64,000 nt of DNA from DASQMT01 sp963827335 (GTDB lineage: Bacteria > Actinomycetota > Thermoleophilia > Solirubrobacterales > Solirubrobacteraceae), in the NCBI GenBank assembly GCA_963827335.1, contig CAWHAP010000020.1, positions 124,001-188,000 of the forward strand, in the 5' to 3' direction. A program made the translations under genes and the position numbers. Every line of letters starts with the position of its first letter. Position 1 is the first letter of the stretch. Under the pieces are notes generated by a model, which saw only the letters and a program-made list of their open reading frames with translations, had not been told where the DNA came from and did no database searches. This document shows, in pieces, positions 1 through 7,800 of the stretch.

Positions 1-161
1 TCGGGGGCGAGCTCGAACTGGGCCAGGATGCGCCCGGCGAGCGAGATGTCGCGGAGCTCGACGTCGACGCCGGCGGCGCCCGCGAACGCCTCGACGACGG
101 GCAGGAGGGAGTGGGTCGCGAGGGCGGGAGCCTCGTCGGTGTACGTGTAGATGACCGTCAT
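1..161 (-). CDS. icd: Monomeric NADP-dependent isocitrate dehydrogenase, N-terminal part (cut by window edge)
   Basis: The reverse strand from the ATG at 161 encodes 53 residues before the window ends. They begin MTVIYTYTDEAPALATHSLL and continue with VELRDISLAGRILAQF. This is the characteristic N-terminus of the monomeric (about 740-residue) isocitrate dehydrogenase, which oxidises isocitrate to 2-oxoglutarate with NADP in the TCA cycle. That form is common in actinobacteria and unrelated in fold order to the dimeric enzyme. No Shine-Dalgarno is obvious; a TAGCGT box about 11 bases upstream could give a very short leader. Identification rests on recalled family sequence and is strong for such a short piece. 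The gene is divergent from the AraC regulator at 203. Confidence 0.88.
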   Translation of the reverse strand, partial: MTVIYTYTDEAPALATHSLLPVVEAFAGAAGVDVELRDISLAGRILAQFELAP

Positions 162-202
162 GGAGGTGCGACACGCTAGCGGCCGCGATACAACCTTCCC
201 CG

Positions 203-637
203 ATGACGTTCGCGCCGCCCGCCCGGCACCTCCTCCGCGCCAAGGACCTCGCCGACGCGCGCTACACCGAGCCGCTCGACGTCGACGACCTCGCGTCCGC
301 CGCCGGGCTGTCGCGCGCGCACTTCAGCCGCGAGTTCCGCCGCACGTTCGGCGAGTCGCCGCACGTCTACCTGCTCACGCGCCGGCTCGAGCGGGCGGCC
401 ACGCTGCTGCGGATCACCGACCGCTCCGTCGCCGACGTCTGCTTCTCGGTCGGGCTCCAGAGCGTCGGCTCGTTCACGACGAGCTTCAAGCGCGCCTACG
501 GCCTCACGCCGACCGCCTACCGCGGGCAGTTCCCGCCTGCAGCCGTGCACGCCGTGGTGCCGAGCTGCGTGGTCCGCGCCTACGGCCGCCCGCAACACCG
601 CACGTTTCGAGAAGACAGCCCGGCGCAGCCCGATTAG
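203..637 (+). CDS. AraC-family transcriptional regulator, DNA-binding domain only
   Basis: A 144-residue protein consisting almost only of an AraC/XylS double helix-turn-helix. The first helix pair is around residues 24-45 (DDLASAAGLSRAHFSREFRR). The second, around 75-110, carries the family signature ending FKRAYGLTPTAYR. There is no N-terminal sensing domain, so it is a short AraC type like those paired with metabolic or stress genes. The next gene on the same strand, a VOC protein, starts 43 bases downstream and is probably co-transcribed, which makes it a likely target or sensor partner. The ligand is unknown. Confidence 0.9.
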   Translation: MTFAPPARHLLRAKDLADARYTEPLDVDDLASAAGLSRAHFSREFRRTFGESPHVYLLTRRLERAATLLRITDRSVADVCFSVGLQSVGSFTTSFKRAYGLTPTAYRGQFPPAAVHAVVPSCVVRAYGRPQHRTFREDSPAQPD

Positions 638-680
638 CTTGACGGGCGTCACTGCTCTTCCCCTTCAGGAGGCTCCCGCC

Positions 681-1109
681 ATGATCAGGATCGCCCACTC
701 GCAGCTCTGGGTCCACGACCAGGACGAAGCGCTCGCGTTCTACACCGAGAAGCTCGGCTGGGAGGTCCGCGCCGACGTCACGATGGCCGAGATGGGCGAC
801 TTCCGCTGGCTGACGGTCGGCCCCGCGGACGGCAGCGAGTTCGCCGTGACCCTCATGGCCATCCCCGGCCCGCCCGTGTTCGACGCCGAGTCGGCCGACC
901 AGCTCCGCGAGCTGGTGAGCAAGGGCATGGCCGGCACGCTGTTCCTCACGACGGACGACGTCCGCTCCGACTACCAGGCGCTCAAGGCCCGCGGCGTCGA
1001 GTTCACGGAGGAGCCGGAGGAGCGCCCGTACGGGATCGACGCCGGCTTCCGCGACCCGTCCGGCAACTCGTTCCGCCTCACGCAGGTCACCGAGATCGCG
1101 CAGGTCTAG
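681..1109 (+). CDS. VOC-family (glyoxalase/bleomycin-resistance fold) protein
   Basis: 142 residues with two beta-alpha-beta-beta-beta halves typical of vicinal oxygen chelate proteins. It starts IRIAHSQLWVHDQDEALAFY and ends YGIDAGFRDPSGNSFRLTQ. His (SQLWV replaces the usual metal His) and the late Glu are not both conserved, so the exact chemistry is open: glyoxalase, dioxygenase or binding protein. The ATG at 681 is preferred over an upstream TTG at 639 because a strong AGGAGG lies 7-8 bases before it. AraC-VOC pairs are common in actinobacteria, often under AraC control. Confidence 0.85.
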   Translation: MIRIAHSQLWVHDQDEALAFYTEKLGWEVRADVTMAEMGDFRWLTVGPADGSEFAVTLMAIPGPPVFDAESADQLRELVSKGMAGTLFLTTDDVRSDYQALKARGVEFTEEPEERPYGIDAGFRDPSGNSFRLTQVTEIAQV

Positions 1110-1160
1110 CCTGTCCGGCCGCCCGGGGTCGGCCTTCCCGACCCTGGAGCGGCTGATCGG

Positions 1161-1700
1161 TTGCCATCGAACCCTTCGATCTCGAAGCTTCTCCATGTGC
1201 CTCACGCTCCGCGCCTACGCAGCGGCCCACTCGTCGGCCTCACGTTCCTCGGCGGCATCGGCGGCGGCCTCGCCCGCTCCGAGCACCCGTATCCGCGACC
1301 CGGCGCCGATGCCGCGGCGATCCGCCGCTCCATCTTCCAGCCGAACGGCGCGCCGCGCATCAGCGCAGCCGGACAGCTCCTCTCTGCGGCGAGCCTGATC
1401 GCGTGCACCGCGGACGTGGCCCGGCTCGCCGGGCCGGGGGAGCGGGCCGCCGCGATCGCCGGCGGCCCGACCCACGGCGCCGGCTTCGGGCTCCTGCTCG
1501 GCACGCTCGGCCTCGCCGGCCGGCGTACCGGCGCGCTGCCGCGGCGGCTCGCGGACGCCGCGCTGGCCACGGCGGTGCCGAACCTGCTCTCGCCGCTCTA
1601 CCTCGTGGCGGACCCGGCGGCCTGGCTGATCCCCATCGGCCGGTTCCCCGGCCTCGTCGTCTGCGCTATCGCAGGCGCACGCGGCGGCGGCGCTCGGTGA
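1161..1700 (+). CDS. Hypothetical membrane protein (DUF4386-like impression)
   Basis: Up to 179 residues with four hydrophobic stretches (around residues 25-37, 67-85, 105-120 and 135-170). It has repeated small-residue faces such as FLGGIGGG and GFGLLLGTLGLAG. I do not recognise a family with certainty; the overall look resembles short DUF4386-type membrane proteins, possibly truncated. The start is uncertain: TTG at 1161 or GTG at 1197. Its 3' end overlaps the last 35 bases of the opposite-strand gene at 1666. The function is unknown, and a decayed gene cannot be excluded. Confidence 0.5.
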   Translation: MPSNPSISKLLHVPHAPRLRSGPLVGLTFLGGIGGGLARSEHPYPRPGADAAAIRRSIFQPNGAPRISAAGQLLSAASLIACTADVARLAGPGERAAAIAGGPTHGAGFGLLLGTLGLAGRRTGALPRRLADAALATAVPNLLSPLYLVADPAAWLIPIGRFPGLVVCAIAGARGGGAR

Positions 1701-2427
1701 GCAGCCCGGCCTCGTCGACCAGCGTCAGCACGAGCGTGTAGCGGCCGGCGCCGAGCCGCCTGCCGCGGAAGCGCAGGACGGCGCGGCGGTCGTGCACGGC
1801 GCGGTTCGCGACGGCGACGACGCGGCCGCGGCGGACGAGCTGGCCGTGCACGCGCACGGCTCCGGCGGACGGCAGGAGCGCGACCGTGACGCGGGCGCCG
1901 CGGGCGGTGCGGCGCGCGGCGATCCGGCGCAGCAGGCGGCCGCGGCGGGGGGCGGCGGCGGGTGCGGCGAGCGGTGCGGCGAGCTCCGGGGCGGCCGGCG
2001 CCTGCGGCACCGACCTCGGCACGCCGACGGAGCGGTCGACGACGACCTCGTAGCGGCGGTCGGCGCGCGGCGTCTCGACCGGGGAGACGAACAGCTCGAC
2101 GGCGCCGAGCGACGGGTGGCGGAACGTGTGGATGCCCGCGGGCAGCGGCTGGCCGAGCGGGCCGGAGAAGGCGAGCGCGAAGGCGTCCTGGCTGCCGGTC
2201 AGCCGCGCGTCCACCGCGGCGCCGGCGACGTCGGCGACCGACAGCAGGCGCAGCGCGACGGGCCCGGCGGCGATGCGCTGCCCGGTGAGCCCGGCGTAGG
2301 CCGAGCGGACGAGGTGGCCCGGCCCGGCGGCCGCGGGTGCGGCGGTCCGCAGACCGGCGAGCGTGGCGGCGCCGGCGGCGCCGGCGCCCAGCAGCGCGCG
2401 GCGGGTGAGGTTCGGGGGCAGCGTCAT
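1666..2427 (-). CDS. Tat-exported DUF6916 domain protein
   Basis: 253 residues. A twin-arginine signal (LTRRALLGAGAAGAATLAGL) occupies residues 6-30. It is followed by a DUF6916-like beta-rich domain (LVRSAYAGLTGQRIAAG through SPVETPRADRRYEVVVDR, about 38-130), an Ala/Pro linker, and a C-terminal Ig-like beta domain about 165-253 ending in basic residues. Its central segment is clearly homologous to the 102-residue protein encoded divergently at 2496 (FALLFHGPPEPVLAQRIRRLEH versus FALAFSGPLGQPLPAGIHTFRH). It is probably exported folded. The function of the domain is unknown, but it recurrently accompanies tail-collar gene clusters like the one next door. Confidence 0.8.
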   Translation of the reverse strand: MTLPPNLTRRALLGAGAAGAATLAGLRTAAPAAAGPGHLVRSAYAGLTGQRIAAGPVALRLLSVADVAGAAVDARLTGSQDAFALAFSGPLGQPLPAGIHTFRHPSLGAVELFVSPVETPRADRRYEVVVDRSVGVPRSVPQAPAAPELAAPLAAPAAAPRRGRLLRRIAARRTARGARVTVALLPSAGAVRVHGQLVRRGRVVAVANRAVHDRRAVLRFRGRRLGAGRYTLVLTLVDEAGLLTERRRRVRLR

Positions 2428-2483
2428 CGAACGTCCTCTCCCTGGAGCATCGGCAGGAGCGCGTCGGCGCCTGAGCGCGCTTG

Positions 2484-2489
2484 TACGAT
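2484..2489 (+). promoter_or_regulatory. -10 box TACGAT, leaderless promoter of the DUF6916 gene
   Basis: TACGAT is separated by six bases from the GTG at 2496. This spacing places the transcript start at the start codon. The same geometry recurs at ten other genes in this window. No convincing -35 is seen. Confidence 0.55.
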
Positions 2490-2495
2490 CCGCGC

Positions 2496-2804
2496 GTGCT
2501 GGACGCCCTGACCGTGGACGCCTTCGCGCCGCTGGTCGGCGCGACCTTCGCGCTGCACGACGAGGCGGCGGGCCGGCTCGAGCTCGAGCTCGTCGAGGCG
2601 CGCGCGACCGGGCCCGGCGCAGCGCCGCGCGACGCGACCGGCCGGCGCACGCCGTTCGCCCTGCTCTTCCACGGGCCGCCCGAGCCCGTGCTGGCGCAGC
2701 GGATCCGCCGCCTGGAGCACGACGCGCTCGGCGTGCTGGAGATCTTCATCGTCCCGGTGGGGCGGGACGCGCAGGCCGTGCACTACGAGGCCATCTTCGC
2801 CTGA
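2496..2804 (+). CDS. DUF6916 family protein (cytoplasmic, single domain)
   Basis: 102 residues, no signal peptide, one beta-rich DUF6916 domain (LTVDAFAPLVGATFALHDEA ... VLEIFIVPVGRDAQAVHYEAIFA). The GTG at 2496 is chosen because a TACGAT box lies six bases before it and an in-frame TTG at 2481 overlaps that box. The C-terminal VxRDxxxxxYEAIF is typical of the family. It is divergent from the Tat-exported DUF6916 protein and overlaps the end of the GNAT gene by 22 bases (convergent). Together with the three collar proteins it forms a recurring but unexplained gene association. Confidence 0.82.
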   Translation: MLDALTVDAFAPLVGATFALHDEAAGRLELELVEARATGPGAAPRDATGRRTPFALLFHGPPEPVLAQRIRRLEHDALGVLEIFIVPVGRDAQAVHYEAIFA

Positions 2805-3292
2805 GCCGCGGCGGGCTCCCACGCCATGCGCAGGTGGACGCCGTGCTCGCCGGCGGGCCGGAAGCCGAGCCGCTCGTAGAGGCCCAGCGCGCGGTTCTCG
2901 CGCTCGACGTGGATGCTGAGCGCCTTGCCCGCCGCCTCCGCCTCGGCCATCAGCGTGGCCAGCAGGTGCGTGCCGGCGCCCGCGCCGCGGTGCTCGGGCA
3001 GCAGCGCGATGTCGACGATCCGGATCTCCTCCGCCCAGCGCGCCACGAGCAGCCGGCCCGCGGCGACGCCGCCGAGCTCGATCACGTCGGCGGTCATGCC
3101 GTCGTAGTGCTGCGCGTAGTGCGCGCTCTGCGCGGCGAACTGCTGCGCGACGAAGGCGGCCTTCTGCTCCGCGGTCCACGGCACGGGCGCGAGCTCCCCG
3201 GCGCGCGTGCTCGCGTACACGCGCAGCAGGAAGGCCTCGTCCGCCGGGCGGATCGGCCGCAGCGCGACGTCAGGAACGGGGCGGGAAGACAC
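2783..3292 (-). CDS. GNAT-family N-acetyltransferase
   Basis: 169 residues of Gcn5-related acetyltransferase fold. The acetyl-CoA loop is DIALLPEHRGAGAGTHLL (about residues 95-112) and the late motif is ENRALGLYERLGFRPAGEHG. The start at 3292 overlaps the stop of the upstream collar gene by 23 bases, so it is very likely the last gene of the collar operon. The substrate is unknown. Its position suggests acetylation of a collar, DUF6916 or surface protein, or of a precursor they carry; that is inference from context only. Confidence 0.88.
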   Translation of the reverse strand: MSSRPVPDVALRPIRPADEAFLLRVYASTRAGELAPVPWTAEQKAAFVAQQFAAQSAHYAQHYDGMTADVIELGGVAAGRLLVARWAEEIRIVDIALLPEHRGAGAGTHLLATLMAEAEAAGKALSIHVERENRALGLYERLGFRPAGEHGVHLRMAWEPAAAQAKMAS

Positions 3293-3797
3293 CCTGGAGC
3301 GCGATGTTGAAGTTCAGCGTCAGGTACGGCTGGAGGTTGTTGTGGGGCTGGTCGCCGCCCGCCGGCGCGAGCGCCTGGCCCGACAGCTGCACCACCGGCT
3401 GCCCCGCCGGCGCCTTGTAGGCGTTCGCGTTCTGGGACCGCGCGAGCGAGCGCGCGGGCGTCGGGGACTGGACGTCGGCGAAGTCGGTGTTCGCCCGCAA
3501 CGTGTGCGCGTGTGCCGGGATCTCGGACTCCAGCAGCGTCACGGTCTGCGAGCCGCCGGTCTCGCCCAGGTCGTGCAGGCTGAGCCCAGGGCCCTGGCCC
3601 GGGTGCATCGGCGCCCGGCCCTGGAGGTCGGGGAGCGCGAAGTTCGACTTCCCGTTCCCTCCGTACGTCGTGCCCAGCAGCGAGAACAGCGCCGTGTTCT
3701 GCGACAGGGGCAGGAGCTGCCCGTCGCAGAAGGCCCAGCCGTTGGGCGCGAAGTTGAACGGGAAGATGCGGATCTCGGCGACGAAGGGATCGGCCAT
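3270..3797 (-). CDS. Phage tail collar domain protein (MdpB/microcystin-dependent type), copy 1
   Basis: 175 residues, family-typical length. The N-terminal collar motif is conserved: FVAEIRIFPFNFAPNGWAFC, then GQLLPLSQNTALFSLLGTTYGGNG, then FALPDLQGRAPMHPGQGPG. The middle contains a His-rich turn (IPAHAHTLRA), and the C-terminus has QPHNNLQPYLTLNFNIALQG. Proteins of this type resemble short-tail-fibre tips but are widely encoded outside phages. It is third in a run of three paralogues on the same strand, 12 bases after copy 2. Its function here is unknown. Confidence 0.9.
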   Translation of the reverse strand: MADPFVAEIRIFPFNFAPNGWAFCDGQLLPLSQNTALFSLLGTTYGGNGKSNFALPDLQGRAPMHPGQGPGLSLHDLGETGGSQTVTLLESEIPAHAHTLRANTDFADVQSPTPARSLARSQNANAYKAPAGQPVVQLSGQALAPAGGDQPHNNLQPYLTLNFNIALQGVFPPRS

Positions 3798-3809
3798 GGG
3801 TGCGGGGTC

Positions 3810-4313
3810 CTAGGTCGGGGAGGGGAAGATGCCGAACAGCGAGATGATGAAGTCGACGCAGAGGTAGGGCTGGTAGTTCGTGTGCGGCTGGCTGCCGCCC
3901 ACCGGCCCGATCGCCGACGGCGCGAGCGCCGCGGTGGCCGTGTCCTCGATGTAGAGATCGGCGGCGGTCGACTGCGCGACGACGTTGTTGGCGGGCGAGG
4001 ACTGGTTGGCGACCCCGGTGCTCGCGAGCAGCGGATGGCCGTGCGCGGCGATCTGGTTGACCGTCAGCGTGATCTCCTCGGCCCCGCCCGTCTCCGCCAG
4101 GATGAAGCCGTTGCCCTGGTGGATCGGGAGCCGGCCGCGCAGGTCGGGGAGGTTGAAGGTCGACTCGCCGTCGCCGCCGTAGGTCGTGCCGATGAGCTGG
4201 AACAGCGTCTCGTTCTCGGAGATCGGCAGCTGCTGGCCCTCGCAGAACATCCAGCCCGCGGGGGCGAAGTTGCCCGCGAACATCCGGATCTCGCCGACGT
4301 ATGGCTGTGCCAT
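3810..4313 (-). CDS. Phage tail collar domain protein (MdpB type), copy 2
   Basis: 167 residues with the same plan as its neighbours: YVGEIRMFAGNFAPAGWMFC, GQQLPISENETLFQLIGTTY, FNLPDLRGRLPIHQGNGF, then AAHGHPLLAS and QPHTNYQPYLCVDFIISLFG. The two Cys near the ends (GWMFCEG and PYLCVDF) distinguish it from copy 1. AGGAGA lies about ten bases before the ATG. The stop context (CCTAGGTCGGG) is nearly identical to that of copy 3, a trace of tandem duplication. Confidence 0.9.
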   Translation of the reverse strand: MAQPYVGEIRMFAGNFAPAGWMFCEGQQLPISENETLFQLIGTTYGGDGESTFNLPDLRGRLPIHQGNGFILAETGGAEEITLTVNQIAAHGHPLLASTGVANQSSPANNVVAQSTAADLYIEDTATAALAPSAIGPVGGSQPHTNYQPYLCVDFIISLFGIFPSPT

Positions 4314-4326
4314 CTGGCTGCGTCTC

Positions 4327-4830
4327 CTAGGTCGGGCTCGGGAAGATGGCGCTGTTGATCGCGATGCAGAACATGAGCGACAGGAACGGCTGCATGTTCA
4401 GGTGCGCCTGGCTGCCGCCCACGTTCGTGACCGTCGTCGCGCTCAGGGCGGTGAGCGCGCCCGGCGAGCGGTAGAGCTGGCTGGGCGAGTCGGCGAGCAG
4501 GTTCCCGGGCGCGACGGGGGTGTCGCCCGTGGCGCTCGTCGCCTGCGCGACGTGGGTGTGCGTCGGCAGCTCGGCGATCGAGACCGTGTGGGCCTGCGCC
4601 CCGCCCTGCTCGCCCAGGGTGTGCCCGCCGCCGACGTGGATCGGCACCCGCCCGCGCAGGTCCGGCAGCGCGAAGGTCGTCTGGCCGTTCCCGCCGAACG
4701 TCGTGCCGAGCAGGCTGAACAGCGCCTGGTTCTGGTTGATCGGCAGGAACTGGCCGTTGCACTGCGCCCAGTCGCGCGGCGCGAAGTTGAAGCTCATGAG
4801 GCGGATCTCGCCGAGGAAGGGTTCAGCCAT
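4327..4830 (-). CDS. Phage tail collar domain protein (MdpB type), copy 3
   Basis: 167 residues: FLGEIRLMSFNFAPRDWAQC, GQFLPINQNQALFSLLGTTF, FALPDLRGRVPIHVGGGHTL, then LPTHTHVAQA and QAHLNMQPFLSLMFCIAINS. It has Cys at positions equivalent to copy 2. It is first of the three collar genes and begins 18 bases after the stop of the giant Ig-like/beta-helix gene, so transcription from that gene probably continues through all three copies into the acetyltransferase. The three copies have diverged enough to suggest distinct roles rather than recent duplication. Confidence 0.9.
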   Translation of the reverse strand: MAEPFLGEIRLMSFNFAPRDWAQCNGQFLPINQNQALFSLLGTTFGGNGQTTFALPDLRGRVPIHVGGGHTLGEQGGAQAHTVSIAELPTHTHVAQATSATGDTPVAPGNLLADSPSQLYRSPGALTALSATTVTNVGGSQAHLNMQPFLSLMFCIAINSAIFPSPT

Positions 4831-4848
4831 CGCGGGGCTCCGTTCGGA

Positions 4849-7800
4849 TCATGGCGGCGTCGGGCAGTCGGCCGTGCTGGTGAAGCCGGCGCCGCCGTGG
4901 TCGGCGCTCGCCGTCGCGGCGTTGTTGGTGCCGGAGAGGAACGCCTGGACGGCGGCGTCGTCGGTCGGAGCGCCGGCGTAGTCCTCGAGGATGTACGACG
5001 TGCCGGGGAAGCGCTGACGGACCCGGATGCCGAACAGCCCGACGGCCGTCGTGGACGCCGTGTTGCCGCGGATGTCGGCGCAGATCGTCGTCGTGTCCGT
5101 GCTCACCGAGCCTGCGTCCACGCGGATGGCGTCGGCGGCGAGCGCGTCGTTCAGCGTCACGCTGTTGTCCGCGACCGTCGCGTTGATGCGGTTGCTGCCG
5201 TCGCGCGCGATGACCTCGATGCCGCGGTTGGCGACCTGGCTGATGGTGTTCGACTGGAGCAGCGCCGTCATCGTCGCGGTCCCGTTGCCGATCACCCGGA
5301 TGCCGGGACCGGTCGTCGAGTTCGAGTTCGTCAGCGTGTTCCCGGTCACGGTGCCGTTCATCGTCGTCGTGGCGCCCGTCGCGAGGTTGAGGTTGATCGG
5401 CGACGCGCTGCCGCCGGTGCCGGGCGCGACGTCGATCCCGTCGATCGTCAGGTCGCGCACGGCGTAGGAGAACGTCCCCGACGCGTTGTGGGCGATGCTG
5501 ACGCCGATGTTGTTGTCGTCGAACGTGCTCTGCGCGCCGGCGCTGTCGTCGACCTCGACGTTCATCGACCCGGTCCCGTTCGTGATCACCTGCAGCCCGT
5601 TGGCGCGGTTGCGCAGGAACGTCGATCCGAGCACGTCGGCGGTGATCGCGCCGCCGTCGGCCTGCAGCAGCAGCCCGTCGTTGCCGGGGGAGGCGGTGTC
5701 CGTGTCGCGGAACGTGCTGTCGGTCACGTCGAGCTGCGTGAGCGTCGCGGAGGCGTTGACGATCCGCGCGTTGTCCTCGGGCGAGTTGGCCACGAGCGTG
5801 CGGACGACCGACGAGGTCCCCGCGAGGTCGGTGAGGTGCAGCCCCGCCTCGTCGGTCGCGGCGTCGTCGCCGTTGTTGTCGACGACGCTGTCGGCCAGCG
5901 CCAGGTTCGTGACGGCGTCGCCGCGGATGCCGTTCCCGAGGCTGTTGCGGATCTTCATGCGCGTGAGCGAGACGGTGCGCGTCGTCGCGAGGGACAGCGC
6001 GTCGCCCGTCGTGCTCTGGATCGTCCCGCCGGTGCAGGCGTCGGCGGTCGTCGCGCACGCGCCGCCCACGCCCGTGACCGTGAGCCCGGCGGCCGTGCCG
6101 GTGTTGTCGAGCACGATGCCGTTCGCGGCGCCGTTGGCGGCGACGCGCTGGAACGTGACCCCGGCCGCGGCGATGCTCGTGTCGGCGACGTTCACCGCGG
6201 TGCCGGTGCCGGTGTCGACGGTGTTGCCCGAGCCGCTCACCTGGAGGGTGCCGCCGCCGGTCGCGATCAGTCCGGCGCCCGACGTCGTGTCGAGATCCAG
6301 GCCGCCGCCCGAGAACACGTACGTGTGGCCGGCGTTCCCGGTGGCGTTGATCGCCGGCTGGGCGCCCGTGTTGAGGACCTTGGCCGCGCCCGAGAAGACC
6401 GTCGCCCCTCCGGTGCTGCCCGACAGCGCGATGCCGCCGCCGGCGTCGCCGCCGTCGTTGAGCGACCCGCTCAGGCTCACCACGCCGCCGGTGCGGCCCG
6501 TGACGCTCGCGGTCGACCCGGTGCCGTCGCCGACGCTGCCGGGGTAGGTGATGGCGCCGCTGCCGGCGTTGAGCCGGAACGCGATGCCGGCGGCGCCCGT
6601 CAGCGTGCCGCCGGACGCGCTGAACGCGCCCGGGCCGAGGCCGTCGAGGTTGATGCCGTTGCCGGCGCTGTTCGTCGAGCTGACGGTGTCGAAGACCAGC
6701 GTCGGGCCGCTCGTGCCGCTGACGTCGACGGCGGGCCCGCCGGTCGCGCTGACGTTCGCCGTGCCGCCGCTCGGAACCGTGACGTTGCCCGCGTTGCCGA
6801 GCAGGAAGGCCGCGGTGCTGCCGGACGTGGTGGTCAGCGCGAGGTTGCCGAAGGTCGTCGTGCCGGTGGTGCCGGTCAGCGACACGCCGCCGCTGCCCGA
6901 GGCCGTGACGGTGATGCTGTCGACCTCGCTGCCGGCACCGAGGCTCGTGCCCGCGGCCTCCAGGCCGCGCGCGCCCTTCGTGGTGATCGAGATCGTGCCG
7001 GCCGAGGCGAGGTTGACCGTGCCGGCGTTGTTGAGGCGCACGCCGACCGATCCGCTGGTCGGGGCGGTCGCGGCGCTGTTGTCGACCGTGAGGGAGGAGA
7101 CGTCGAACGTGCCCGCCGTGCCGTCGAGCTCGAGGCCGGGCTGCGTGCCCGCCGTGCCGGTGTCGACGATGCGGACGTCGTCGATCGTGCCGCCGCCGGT
7201 GTCGCCCGAGGCGCCGGCGATGCCGCTGCCGGCGCCCTGCGGGTCGACCTCGATCCCGCGCACGACGTTGCCGTCGTCGAGCGCGACGACGTCGGCGCCG
7301 GTGTCGGTGAGCGTCGGGCGCGCCGCCGGGTCGGCGGTCTGGAGCACGTCGGAGCCGATCTGGAGCGTGGCCGCCTCTCCGAGCAGCCGCTGGCCGCTCT
7401 TGAGGTCGATGCCCGCCGTGTAGCCCGTGGTCGTGCCGTCGCCGTCGAGGACGAAGACCGTGTGGCCGGCGGCCGAGGCGGACTCCGCCTGCGCGAGCGT
7501 GTCGAACGGCGCCGTCGAGGTGCCCGCGTTGCCCGGGTCGTCGTTGTCGACGTACCAGACGCAGCCGGTCAGCGTGATGGTCACGCGGCCCGTGTCGGTG
7601 CCCGGCGTACCGGGGTTGCCGTCGCTGACCGTGTAGTCGAAGAAGTCGGACGGCTCGCTGCAGCTCGTGCCCGCAGCGGGCGTGAACGTGAAGTCGCCGT
7701 CGGCCTCGATCACGACCGTGCCGCCGTCGTCGGACGCGAAGGTGCCCGGCACGACGCTCAGGCCCGGCGGGCCGTCGATGTCGGTGTCGCCGGCCAGCAC

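Noticed and set aside
3270..4830. Prophage or tailocin based on the tail-collar genes
   Set aside because: No other phage gene, attachment site or integrase is nearby, and the collar proteins are of the widespread non-phage MdpB type.
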